A DNA stretch of 64,000 bases from Oligoflexia bacterium. Its GTDB lineage: Bacteria; Bdellovibrionota_C; UBA2361; JBGSMV01. Made by a program: the position numbers and the translations under genes. The stretch is from positions 1 through 64,000 of the forward strand of contig JAIBBU010000012.1 in the NCBI GenBank assembly GCA_019694515.1, in the 5' to 3' direction. Positions within the stretch are counted from its first letter, which is position 1. The number at the start of each line of letters is the position of its first letter. The notes beneath the pieces are model-generated. The model was not told where the DNA came from. It saw nothing but the letters and a program-made list of their open reading frames with translations, and made no database searches. Shown one piece after another: positions 1-8,438 of the stretch.

Positions 1-643
1 CGATCTGCACAATGTCCATAGCCGCCGCCAGTTCGCGACTATGGCTGACCACAATCAGAACATTATTCAGCTCGCGATTCACCTCGAGAAGCAGATCTTG
101 CACACCTTGAGCATTTACCGGGTCCAGGTTCCCGGTCGGTTCGTCCGCCAGAACTACATCGGGCCCAGCCACCACAGCCCGGGCAATTGCCACCCTTTGC
201 TGTTCGCCGCCTGAGAGCTCTGCCGGTCGATGATGCATGCGCTCGGACAAACCTACCCTTTCCAATAGATCCTCAGCACGTTCCTCAGCAGCTTCCGAGT
301 CCTCGCCCATGATTACCAGCGGCATAGCGACATTCTCGAGCGCGCTGAATTCAGGCAGTAAATGATGCGACTGAAAAACAAAACCGATATGTTTTCCTCT
401 AAAGGCCGAGAGTTGGTCCAGACTCATGGCATCAAGTCGCTGTTGATCGAAAGAAATGGCCCCGGTAGAGGGCAGGTCCAGTCCGCCGATTAGATGCAGC
501 AATGTGGACTTGCCTATTCCCGAGCGCCCGATAATTGCCACTGACCCCTGCGCTGGGAACTGGTAGCTCAGTCCTTCAATCACGGTCAGCCGTTTGTTGG
601 CGTCGCGGTAGGCCTTGCCGATTTGCGTCAGGGTAATCTTCAC
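1..643 (-). CDS. lolD: LolD-type lipoprotein-export ABC transporter ATPase (3' end outside window)
   Basis: This is the ATPase that powers extraction of lipoproteins from the inner membrane by LolC/E. Translating the minus strand from a GTG at 643 gives all ABC signatures in order: Walker A GRSGIGKST, Q-loop FQSH, signature LSGGEQQRVAIARA, Walker B VVLADEPTGNLD and an H-loop His in VVSHSRE. About 214 residues are present, and the stop lies beyond position 1. It starts 6 bases after the lolC stop, so the two are probably co-translated. MacB-type ATPases share these motifs; the Lol assignment rests on the adjacent LolC/E permease and the lysS-lolC-lolD order. The start lacks a strong separate ribosome site. 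Confidence 0.93.
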   Translation of the reverse strand, partial: MKITLTQIGKAYRDANKRLTVIEGLSYQFPAQGSVAIIGRSGIGKSTLLHLIGGLDLPSTGAISFDQQRLDAMSLDQLSAFRGKHIGFVFQSHHLLPEFSALENVAMPLVIMGEDSEAAEERAEDLLERVGLSERMHHRPAELSGGEQQRVAIARAVVAGPDVVLADEPTGNLDPVNAQGVQDLLLEVNRELNNVLIVVSHSRELAAAMDIVQI

Positions 644-649
644 AGTCGC

Positions 650-1918
650 CTACTCGTGCCTTAATACATCGCTGGGCTGCAGCCGCGAAGCTCGCAACGC
701 GGGATAGATCGTCGCCACACAACAAATAGCGAATGCCGCGATCCCCACCGCAATAAAATTTACCGGCTCGATTCGAATCGGCAAAGTCGACATCTGAAAT
801 ATCCGTTCGTCGATCGGGAAGCCGTAACGCTTAAGCATTAGACAGCCGAGATATCCCCCCAACAAACCGGCAGTCGTTCCAATTCCGCCGATCACCGCCC
901 CTTGAAGACGGAAGATGTTGGAGACGTCGGCTGTCGAAGCTCCCATGGTCTTCAGCACGGCAATATCTTTGCGCTTCTCTAATACAATCATGATTAGAGT
1001 GGTAATGATTGAGAAGCTGGCCATCACAATGATCAAGAGCAGTACCAGGAAGTAAACCTTTTTCTCGAGCCGGATCGCGTCCCAAAGCGGCTTGTTCTGT
1101 TCGGTCCAGTCTTCGGCATAAAAGCCCGGCCCGATGCCAGTTAATAACTCCATTGCCGTGCGGGTTAGCTTAGCGCTTTGCTCAATGTCTTTGACCCGAA
1201 TTTCAAGCCCCGAAACCGCACTGCCCATGCCGAAAAACTTTTGAGCATCTTCAAGTTTGGCATAGGCCAGACCGTTTTCGTACTCCACCAATCCGGAGCT
1301 ATAGCTCCCCGCCACGACGAAGCGTCTGAAGCGCGGCATCAAACCGAAAGGCGTCGATCCGACCTGAGGTGAAAGTAACGAGACCGGCGTGCCCACTAAG
1401 ATTGCAGAAGAACGCGCCAGCTCTTTGCCGATAATCAGCCCCGGCAGTTCGGCCACCTGATCACTGTCTTCCAGCTTCACTTTCTGCGGCCGAAACAACT
1501 GGGCTACATCCTGCCCTTTCTCCATGTAGTGCGCGAGTTGATCGGCTCCGGCGGTATGTTCGGCGATGCCGCGAATCAGGATGCCGGAGGCGCCCGAGTC
1601 TGTCCGTAACAATCCCTGATGATAGGTATAGGGAGAAACCGAGCTGACGCCATCTATCTTCGCCAGCGCCTCCGAAACCTTTTCCCACCCCTCAATCTTG
1701 CCTCCCAATCGGCGCACCACGATATGCGAGTTGGTTCCGACGATCTTATCACGCAGCTCATACTCGAACCCCGTCATAACTGCCATGACGATGTTCAGAA
1801 CCATCACGCCGATGGCCACTCCCAAGATCGAGATAATCGTAATGATCGTGATAAAAGCCTCCGCGCGCCTCGACCAGAGATAACGCAGTGCGATTTTTCT
1901 AGAAAAGCGTAATGACAT
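650..1918 (-). CDS. lolC: LolC/LolE-family lipoprotein-releasing permease
   Basis: This is the membrane subunit of the lipoprotein-releasing ABC transporter. The 422-residue protein has the MacB/FtsX architecture: an N-terminal transmembrane helix (about residues 20-48), a large periplasmic domain (about 50-285), then three helices near 290-318, 335-360 and 385-410. It ends in the usual cytoplasmic tail (SRLQPSDVLRHE). Only one such permease is seen, so the transporter is probably a homodimeric LolC-type (LolF-like) complex rather than LolCE. It lies 8 bases downstream of lysS and just upstream of lolD, as in many deltaproteobacteria. Confidence 0.94.
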   Translation of the reverse strand: MSLRFSRKIALRYLWSRRAEAFITIITIISILGVAIGVMVLNIVMAVMTGFEYELRDKIVGTNSHIVVRRLGGKIEGWEKVSEALAKIDGVSSVSPYTYHQGLLRTDSGASGILIRGIAEHTAGADQLAHYMEKGQDVAQLFRPQKVKLEDSDQVAELPGLIIGKELARSSAILVGTPVSLLSPQVGSTPFGLMPRFRRFVVAGSYSSGLVEYENGLAYAKLEDAQKFFGMGSAVSGLEIRVKDIEQSAKLTRTAMELLTGIGPGFYAEDWTEQNKPLWDAIRLEKKVYFLVLLLIIVMASFSIITTLIMIVLEKRKDIAVLKTMGASTADVSNIFRLQGAVIGGIGTTAGLLGGYLGCLMLKRYGFPIDERIFQMSTLPIRIEPVNFIAVGIAAFAICCVATIYPALRASRLQPSDVLRHE

Positions 1919-1926
1919 TCCGGTAT

Positions 1927-3390
1927 CTATTCCGGTTTAAGTTGAGGGAAAAGCACTACCTCTCGAATCGTGGGAGAATTGGTCAAGAGCATCACCAGCC
2001 GATCTATCCCGATTCCCTCACCCGCCGTAGGCGGCAAACCATACTCCAAAGCCCGCACGAAATCTTCGTCCAAATCGGTCGCCTCCTGGTCTCCCGCGGC
2101 TTTTCTCTGAGCCTGCGCCTCGAAGCGCTCGCGCTGATCGATCGGGTCGTTTAGCTCCGAGAAAGCATTGGCCATCTCCATCCCCGCGACAATTAACTCA
2201 AACCGATCAGTGACCTTGGGATCACCTAAGTTCTTGCGCGCCAAAGGTGAGATTGAAAAGGGATGATGCGTAATGAAGACCGGATTAATCAGCTTAGGCT
2301 CCACCAGTGCGCCCCACAGCGCTTCAAGCGAACGCCCCCAATCATTAGGTTCGCTCAGATCGACTTTGAATTGTTTGGCCGCCTGCTGGACTCCGCTTAG
2401 ACTGTGCAGATCAAAGTCGGCCCCAACTCCGCCGATCTTGTGAATCGATTCGAGCATGCTGATGCGCGGCCACGGCGGCGTAAAATCTACCTCCAGATCA
2501 CCATACCGAATCTTATACCCGCCTTTAATCTCCCGACACAGCCCGCTAAGCAGCTCTTCTGTCAGCGTCATCAGATCCTCAAAGGTCGCATAGGCCTGAT
2601 AAAACTCAAGCATGGTGAATTCGGGGTTGTGCTTCTTCGAAATGCCCTCGTTTCTAAATACTCGCCCGATCTCATAGACCCGCTCTAGTCCCCCGACCAC
2701 CAGTTTTTTTAACGGCAGCTCCAGGGCGATGCGCTGAAACATTTCGCAGTCCAGCGCGTTATAATAGGTCTTAAAGGGCTTCGCCGTGGCTCCTCCCGCG
2801 ATGTAGTGCAATACCGGAGTCTCGACCTCTAAAAAGTCATGGCGATCAAGAAAAGTGCGAATCTTTGAAATAATGCTCGCCCGCACACGAAAGATCTCAC
2901 GCACCTCAGGATTAGCAATCAGATCGACATAACGTTGGCGATATCTAACTTCGGTATCAGAGAGACCGTGCCACTTCTCCGGAAGCGGAATAAGGCCCTT
3001 CACCAACAATCGGATGGCCTCGACAAACAGCGACTTCTCTCCGGTCTTGGTGACAAAGGGATAGCCTTTGACCTCGATGATGTCGCCAATATCAAAGTCC
3101 TTAAAAGCTGCGAAAGATCCCTCTCCGACGATATCCTGCTTAACGTAGAGCTGTACTTTTCCGTGCTGATCAAGAATATGGACAAAAGCGGCCTTGCCCA
3201 TATGACGCAGCTGCACGATACGCCCAGTCAGGCACAGGCGCGCAGATTTTTCGGGCTCGACGATCTCGGCCTCAAGCACCGCTTTAGAGCTGCCGGTAAC
3301 ACGCACATCGTTTGGATAAGGGTATGTATTCTCACGCAGTTTTGCGAGCTTCTGGAAGCGTACCAGCTCCTGTTCCGATCTCTGTACCAT
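1927..3390 (-). CDS. lysS: Lysyl-tRNA synthetase, class II
   Basis: It charges tRNA-Lys with lysine. The 487-residue length is normal. An N-terminal OB-fold anticodon-binding domain (about residues 50-150, with LTGRIVQLRHMGKAAF) precedes the class II catalytic core. Motif 1 is near RYRQRYVDLIANPEVREIF, motif 2 is YEIGRVFRNEGISKKHNPEF, and motif 3 is GEGIGIDRLVMLLTNSPTIR at the C-terminus. The ATG at 3390 is the natural start. It is the first gene of the minus-strand lysS-lolC-lolD set. Confidence 0.97.
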   Translation of the reverse strand: MVQRSEQELVRFQKLAKLRENTYPYPNDVRVTGSSKAVLEAEIVEPEKSARLCLTGRIVQLRHMGKAAFVHILDQHGKVQLYVKQDIVGEGSFAAFKDFDIGDIIEVKGYPFVTKTGEKSLFVEAIRLLVKGLIPLPEKWHGLSDTEVRYRQRYVDLIANPEVREIFRVRASIISKIRTFLDRHDFLEVETPVLHYIAGGATAKPFKTYYNALDCEMFQRIALELPLKKLVVGGLERVYEIGRVFRNEGISKKHNPEFTMLEFYQAYATFEDLMTLTEELLSGLCREIKGGYKIRYGDLEVDFTPPWPRISMLESIHKIGGVGADFDLHSLSGVQQAAKQFKVDLSEPNDWGRSLEALWGALVEPKLINPVFITHHPFSISPLARKNLGDPKVTDRFELIVAGMEMANAFSELNDPIDQRERFEAQAQRKAAGDQEATDLDEDFVRALEYGLPPTAGEGIGIDRLVMLLTNSPTIREVVLFPQLKPE

Positions 3391-3571
3391 GGTGATTCAG
3401 TCTGAGCGATTAAGGCCCCGGTTGCAAGAGGTCACGCGGTTCTAAATCTTTGAATAACCTTTACAAAACACCCCAAACTTGGCGTGAGTAGCGTCTGCTA
3501 CGATGGTATGATTGCGTCACACGGACCTGCGAAGCTTGGGGGAAGCTTGGTCTATTTTCGGAGAAAGAAAG

Positions 3572-4045
3572 ATGAATAAGACTCACCTGAAGTTCCTAGC
3601 GGTCATACTTGCATGTTTGGCGGCCTCAAGCGCCTGGGCTGAAAACACCTACACCCTAACCTGCCGAATCACCCCTAAAAACATCGCACTCTATAAGCGT
3701 GCTATGCGGAACCGGATCGAGATGGCGATTGACCCGGCTTCCTACAATCATATCAGTGTCGCAGTCCGCATGAAGCTGGTAGGACGAGATACCTCAACTA
3801 TCACCAAGACGACAACAGAGCTCACCCCGAACCTGAACCTCACTACGCAGAATTTTCCCGAGGGCTTTTCCTTTGGAGTGGAGGGCTCGCTACAGATTCC
3901 CGACACCTGCTCTTATCGGTTCCAGGTTTTTATTACGACCAAGGGTCGGGTGGTTTCCAGCGGAGAACGGGTAATCGCGAAGACCACCTCAGAGGTCACC
4001 CTTTACGACCAATTTAGCGGTTCGTACAAAGAACAGCGTCCATAG
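3572..4045 (+). CDS. Secreted protein of unknown function
   Basis: This is a 157-residue exported protein that I do not recognise. The first 23 residues (MNKTHLKFLAVILACLAASSAWA) form a clear Sec signal peptide with an AWA cleavage site. The rest is Thr/Ser-rich, predicted mostly beta, with only two cysteines after cleavage (in LTCRI and DTCSY). I chose the ATG at 3572 rather than the upstream in-frame start at 3512 because the signal peptide begins there and GGAGAAAG lies about 5 bases upstream. It stands alone between lysS and a binding-protein gene. Confidence 0.75.
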   Translation: MNKTHLKFLAVILACLAASSAWAENTYTLTCRITPKNIALYKRAMRNRIEMAIDPASYNHISVAVRMKLVGRDTSTITKTTTELTPNLNLTTQNFPEGFSFGVEGSLQIPDTCSYRFQVFITTKGRVVSSGERVIAKTTSEVTLYDQFSGSYKEQRP

Positions 4046-4075
4046 CAGCTTAACATCCGCCGGCCTTAAGTTTGA

Positions 4076-4107
4076 TCCGGGAATATCCGTGTATGGATAT
4101 TCCCGGA
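4076..4107. repeat. Perfect 13-bp inverted repeat (stem-loop)
   Basis: TCCGGGAATATCC at 4076-4088 is exactly complementary to 4095-4107, with the 6-base loop GTGTAT. It follows the stop at 4045 by 30 bases. No T-run follows on either strand, so it is not a textbook intrinsic terminator. It may still end or stabilise the upstream transcript, or act as a dyad operator for the gene at 4214. Confidence 0.75.
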
Positions 4108-4213
4108 GACGAGAACACCTACCCCGCCAACCTCCAGCGCAAATCGGCTGGCTAAGAGCATGCCGCTATATAAAGATAGAGCTAAGAGGCTCTCCATTTT
4201 TGAGCGCGGTGTT

Positions 4214-5299
4214 ATGAAAAAATATTTTTGTGTTCTGCTGCTTGTAATCGCGATCCTTAATCCTTGTTTTGCAGCAGCACCAGCAGCCGAACCGCCTCCG
4301 CTCAAGATCGGTCTGATTTACAGCCTTTCAGGTCCTGCTGAGATTTGGGGTTCATATGGCCGTCAAGGAGCCGAACTAGCGGCAAAAGAAATCAACGAGG
4401 CGGGCGGAGTGGCGGGTCGAAAGATTCAATTACTCCTCGAAGATTCAAAGACCTCGGCGAACGGCGCCTTATCCGCTTATCAGAAACTCGTAAAGGTGGA
4501 TAAGGTTGATGCCTTGGTCGGTGATGTGTGGGATTTTGTGACCAACCCGTTAGTACCGCTGAGCGCCAGAGATCACGTCGTATTGATTTCGCCGGCCGTA
4601 ATACCCGATGCCATCGAGAGCCGCAGTGAATATTTCTACACTATGGGTTCCCAGGCTGGACTAACCCGCGCCGCGGTGGATAAATTTTTCGAACTCAATC
4701 CGCAGATTAAATCTATCGCTATTATCTGTTGGGACAATCCTTGGGGACGCGCTTACGATAAGGTCTGGACCTCCGCGGCCGAAGCCAAGAACATTAAGGT
4801 GATCGACCACCGCAATGTTTACGGATTCGATTATGATTATCGGACCGAGGCGGCAGCGATCGCTCAAAAACGGCCTGACGCCGTTATCATGGGCTACCAA
4901 GAAGAGCGCATCATTAAGCGTTTAAACGAGCAGAACTTTCATCCTTTAATTCTAAGCACCAGCAATCTAGCTTCCGTCTTGGTACAGTCTTTACTGCCCA
5001 GCACAGCGCTAGAGGGTGCATATTTCACAGATTGGCAGCCCGCCTCCTCGTTCGTCGAAACCTTCACCAGAAACTTTAATCGCGCCCCAATGTTCGAAGC
5101 TCACAATCACTACCAAGCGATCAAGAGCCTGGCGCAAGCTTTTGCGCTAAATCCCGCTAACCTTAATGCCGCACTCCGGACACTGAAATTCGCAGGAGTC
5201 GCGGGGGAGATCGATTTCTCGCGCGGCTTTGCGGTGAATTATAGCAGCGCGGTCCTCAATAAAGTCGAGAATAACAAGATTCGACCGGTCGGTCCTTAA
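4214..5299 (+). CDS. Periplasmic binding protein, leucine/amide-type (Peripla_BP_6)
   Basis: This is a predicted periplasmic ligand-binding protein of the branched-chain amino-acid/amide ABC family (361 residues). After a signal peptide (MKKYFCVLLLVIAILNPCFA) comes the family's opening strand KIGLIYSLSGPAEIWGSYGRQGAELAAKEINEAGGVAGRKIQLLLEDS. Both lobes appear complete. I chose the ATG at 4214 because the signal peptide starts there; 18 codons upstream are in frame but not signal-like. No permease or ATPase gene is adjacent, so it may feed a distant transporter or act in sensing. The ligand cannot be told from sequence. Confidence 0.88.
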   Translation: MKKYFCVLLLVIAILNPCFAAAPAAEPPPLKIGLIYSLSGPAEIWGSYGRQGAELAAKEINEAGGVAGRKIQLLLEDSKTSANGALSAYQKLVKVDKVDALVGDVWDFVTNPLVPLSARDHVVLISPAVIPDAIESRSEYFYTMGSQAGLTRAAVDKFFELNPQIKSIAIICWDNPWGRAYDKVWTSAAEAKNIKVIDHRNVYGFDYDYRTEAAAIAQKRPDAVIMGYQEERIIKRLNEQNFHPLILSTSNLASVLVQSLLPSTALEGAYFTDWQPASSFVETFTRNFNRAPMFEAHNHYQAIKSLAQAFALNPANLNAALRTLKFAGVAGEIDFSRGFAVNYSSAVLNKVENNKIRPVGP

Positions 5300-5359
5300 A
5301 TTCCTAGCGACGCAGGCTTCATCTCTCCGCTAAATAAGACCACACCGGCGGATCTCAGG

Positions 5360-6469
5360 TTAAACAACCCCATCTACGAACCTCAGGATCTCAGCCAACG
5401 CCTCGCGCCGCTTTAGCTGAGCGGCATGCCCGCCCCCGAACCACACCATCCTGGGCCGCTTCCAGTGATCCCATAAGAGCTTGGTCTGCCGCGGGGGAAT
5501 TACCTGATCGCCAATCCCGGCGATAATCAAGACATGATCCTTCGCAACCTGAAGCTTGAGCCCCAAGGGACTATGGACCGCGTAGATCGAATCGAGCGTC
5601 TCATGCGTTAATCCAGCCGCCTGGTAGCGGCGAAACTCGGGGTGTTTTCTGATGATACCCCATGCCATTTCGCTCATCGAAACGAACGGCACGATTGGAA
5701 TACAGAAGTGCAAGGGATCCAGCGAGGCCCACAGCGCACTCACATAGGCGCCTAGACTCATCCCCATACATCCGACCGGGGCCGAGTTCAATGTCTGCAA
5801 ATAGAGGCGGAGCTCCCGCAGATCAGAGATCGACTGCGCCAGCGCTTCATTCGTACGGATTAGATCGGTGCTGGGGAACAGCGCGCCATCTTTCTGATCA
5901 GCCGGCTTTCTACGCCCATGGAACGGCAGCTCAAACAGCGCCACGTTCAATCCCATGCGGAAGAAGGTCCCCGGAAAGAAGGCCAATGAATTTAGACGCT
6001 GGTCTCCCATGCTCCAGCCATGCACAGCGATGATGGTGCCGCGAGGCGCTTGATTGTGCCGCCACAACCGGGCATGCACTGTTCTGTTTTCGGGAGGGTC
6101 GTGCGGCGAAGGTGCGTGCGAACTAAAATGGCTCTCAAAGGAAAGATCCTCGATTCGCCCCTCTTTCAAACCATGCACCGGGACAGCAGTAACAGCGGGC
6201 GGAGCCTGCGGCGGATCAAAAAAGGTGGCTGGATTTTTGCGCCACTCTGAACGGCTATAAAACTCCGCCGCTCGGGAGATATGGCTTAAATCGAACTGAA
6301 TGGAGCGAACCTGCGTGGCGATTGAAGCGAACTGCTGGCCGATCATATCAAGCGCCCGCTCTAATTCCTCCCCGCCAGTCAAAGTTAGCCGCTCGAATTT
6401 ACTTAGGCGGGCCTCCTTGGGGGTCTCAATCAGACAGAAGTCTTCTGTTTCGCTGCCCTTCTTATTCAA
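5360..6469 (-). CDS. Alpha/beta hydrolase with N-terminal extension
   Basis: This is a predicted serine hydrolase of 369 residues. The catalytic fold is in residues 135-369: oxyanion strand GTIIAVHGWSMGD, nucleophile elbow GMSLG (Ser238), a likely acid at Asp321 in GIGDQVIPP, and His348 in GGGHAAQL. The first 130 residues are an unassigned, partly helical extension without a signal peptide, so it is probably cytoplasmic. It resembles dienelactone-hydrolase or ABHD18-type esterases, but the substrate is unknown. It is divergent from the glycosylase gene at 6536, with 66 bases between them. Confidence 0.88.
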   Translation of the reverse strand: MNKKGSETEDFCLIETPKEARLSKFERLTLTGGEELERALDMIGQQFASIATQVRSIQFDLSHISRAAEFYSRSEWRKNPATFFDPPQAPPAVTAVPVHGLKEGRIEDLSFESHFSSHAPSPHDPPENRTVHARLWRHNQAPRGTIIAVHGWSMGDQRLNSLAFFPGTFFRMGLNVALFELPFHGRRKPADQKDGALFPSTDLIRTNEALAQSISDLRELRLYLQTLNSAPVGCMGMSLGAYVSALWASLDPLHFCIPIVPFVSMSEMAWGIIRKHPEFRRYQAAGLTHETLDSIYAVHSPLGLKLQVAKDHVLIIAGIGDQVIPPRQTKLLWDHWKRPRMVWFGGGHAAQLKRREALAEILRFVDGVV

Positions 6470-6535
6470 CCTTTACCCTGCGCTTCTTACCCTATATTAA
6501 GATGCATATACTCCACTAACGTTTTTAACGTCGTT

Positions 6536-7117
6536 ATGCCAGTAAAGCTTAAACGGAGCTTCTTCGAAAAGCCTACATTAGCGGTCGCCCGAAAGCTCTT
6601 GGGGATGCAATTGGTGACCATGGTAGGGGGCAAGATCACCAGCGGCACCATTGTCGAGGTAGAGGCCTACCATCAAAGGGGGGATCGCGCGTCGCACTCC
6701 TATCGGGGGCCCACCCCGCGGAGCGCCATAATGTTCGGCGTCGCGGGACACTGTTATGTTTATTTCATCTACGGGGCTCATTTCTGCGTCAACATCGTCA
6801 CTGAGAAAGCAGGGACCGGTGCCGCAATCCTGATTCGGGCCCTAGAGCCGCTCAGAGGCGTCGCGACTATGAAACGCCGTCGGCACACCTCCCAGCTTAA
6901 AAGCTTAACCAACGGTCCGGGAAAACTCTGTCAGGCTTTGGGCATCAACCGCAATATGCTGGGCGAAGATCTGCTCCATTCTAAGCGGATCTGGATCGAA
7001 TCGGGACTCGCCGAATCAAGAAAACAGATCGGAACCTCCATCCGAATCGGTATTTCTAAATCTAAGCGACTGCCGTGGCGATTTTTTCTTAAAAACAGCC
7101 CCTACCTCAGCCGCTAG
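6536..7117 (+). CDS. DNA-3-methyladenine glycosylase (AAG/MPG family)
   Basis: This base-excision repair enzyme removes alkylated purines. The 193-residue protein has the hallmarks of the AAG family: the start FFEKPTLAVARKLLGMQLV, the catalytic segment GTIVEVEAYHQRGDRASHSYRG (general-base Glu in VEAY), the MFGVAGHCYVYFIYGAHFCVNIVT core, and LTNGPGKLCQALGI near the end. Length is normal for the bacterial form. It is a single gene with its own upstream region, divergent from the hydrolase at 5360. Confidence 0.95.
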   Translation: MPVKLKRSFFEKPTLAVARKLLGMQLVTMVGGKITSGTIVEVEAYHQRGDRASHSYRGPTPRSAIMFGVAGHCYVYFIYGAHFCVNIVTEKAGTGAAILIRALEPLRGVATMKRRRHTSQLKSLTNGPGKLCQALGINRNMLGEDLLHSKRIWIESGLAESRKQIGTSIRIGISKSKRLPWRFFLKNSPYLSR

Positions 7118-7144
7118 CTCGGAGCCGGCCCGGGATGCGGAAAT

Positions 7145-8077
7145 TTAGTCATAGCGCTGCGACGGATCGGGTATCTCGTAGCTCCAGATCTTGCCGTTCG
7201 TCAAACGCACCTCGACCTTGAGATTTTTCGGATATTCTCCCCCGGCCTTGTTGAAGCTGAATTTTTCACGGGAACCGTCGTCGCCGAAAGAGATGGAACG
7301 GCCAGTTTCGATCTCTTCTCCGTTTTCATCCTTCAGCACAACACTATCCACGATCTTAAGGAGCGACTCTGGCGCCAGGATTGCGAGCTTCCCATCACTG
7401 GAGGCCTCAGGCTTAAACAAAAATCCATTTTGTCCATCGAATTTTGTGCCTTCCGGTTTGAAGGTGGCATCGGATACGTTCGAAGCAGCGACCCCTCCGG
7501 GCGAGGCTGACTTCGCCTTATTCGGGGTACCCTCATCTAACGAACGGCTGGGAGCCTTTTGAGATCCCCCTGTAAGCTGTTCAAGATACAGCTGCGCTGC
7601 AGCCAACGCCTTGTCAATCGCATCGGTAGCTACTGTCTTATCCGCGCCGCCGCCGCGCCCGTCATAGAGCGCTTCTTTATTGTCATCTAGCTGCGAGGCC
7701 GCGAACGACTCTGAATAAACCTGGTCAGCCTCTTCAGCACTCAACACGCCGGCGCTTCTAAGCTCTATCAAGGCAGCCTTTCCAGCCTCTTCAAAAGATA
7801 CAAATCCGTCCGGTTTTTTAAGTCTAGATTTGGCCGACTCCAGCGCATCGTCATACTTTGAAGCGGCCTCATCGCCTTTCAACGCCGCGATCCGATCTCG
7901 GGCGACTCCGGCAAATAACTCCTCCTCGCTCAAACTATCGGCGGCATCCGGGATGATTAAGGATTTGAATAGCGCCTCGAATCCGGAGCCTTTTGCTCCC
8001 GCCGATTTTAGGGCCGCAGACCCTTTAACCGCCTGAACTGACGTGCTTGATGAATTATTGGTGACGGCTTCGACCAC
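7145..8077 (-). CDS. Conserved-looking hypothetical protein, no signal peptide
   Basis: I do not recognise this 310-residue protein. It begins at GTG 8077, supported by AAGGAG five bases upstream. The first 45 residues are low-complexity Ser/Ala/Gly. Residues about 45-170 are acidic and helical, with two similar helix pairs (VSFEEAGKAALIEL, LSAEEADQVYSES) and a DGRGGGAD loop. A Ser/Pro-rich linker leads to a beta-rich C-terminal domain (about 215-310). There is no signal peptide or membrane helix. It could be a structural or secreted scaffold protein, but no function is supported. Confidence 0.7.
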   Translation of the reverse strand: MVEAVTNNSSSTSVQAVKGSAALKSAGAKGSGFEALFKSLIIPDAADSLSEEELFAGVARDRIAALKGDEAASKYDDALESAKSRLKKPDGFVSFEEAGKAALIELRSAGVLSAEEADQVYSESFAASQLDDNKEALYDGRGGGADKTVATDAIDKALAAAQLYLEQLTGGSQKAPSRSLDEGTPNKAKSASPGGVAASNVSDATFKPEGTKFDGQNGFLFKPEASSDGKLAILAPESLLKIVDSVVLKDENGEEIETGRSISFGDDGSREKFSFNKAGGEYPKNLKVEVRLTNGKIWSYEIPDPSQRYD

Positions 8078-8438
8078 AGGAACTCCTTATCTTAATAACG
8101 ATACACGACCGGCAATCCTTGCCGGGTAAAGCCCTAGTAACGAATGAATTGCAGATAGTGTGCCAAGCAATACTGGATCTCCACGACTCAGGTAACTCTC
8201 CTGCTAGCGAGCTGGCCGACAAGCTGGCAGCTCATCTCTTCCGTTTGATTCATGGGAGGGCGGGGTGACCGCCGGTGTCCGATTCAGAAATCTGTTTCCG
8301 ACTCAGAATTCTGATACTGAATCGGTAGCCCCAATCCAAGATCGGTTTCCGACCTCAGAAGCCGGCCGCGGTCAGCCGCATGCCGTTAGCTGAATTCAAG
8401 GGCGCAGCAACTCCGTCCTCAAAACACCACCCTCGCCC
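8078..8438. other. Gene-free 361-bp spacer
   Basis: This lies between the end of the FG-GAP gene (8439) and the start of the gene at 8077, both on the minus strand. It must hold the promoter of the latter. Apart from the repeat cluster at 8279-8360 I see no gene, RNA or clear terminator. Confidence 0.6.
8279..8360. repeat. Nested inverted and direct repeats
   Basis: CCGATTCAG (8279-8287) is the exact reverse complement of 8317-8325. Inside this pair lies the perfect 12-bp palindrome TCAGAATTCTGA (8303-8314). In addition, ATCTGTTTCCGACTCAGAA (8290-8308) recurs nearly unchanged at 8341-8360 as ATCGGTTTCCGACCTCAGAA. This dense arrangement in a non-coding spacer could be a multi-site operator or the remains of a small palindromic element. 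Confidence 0.6.
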
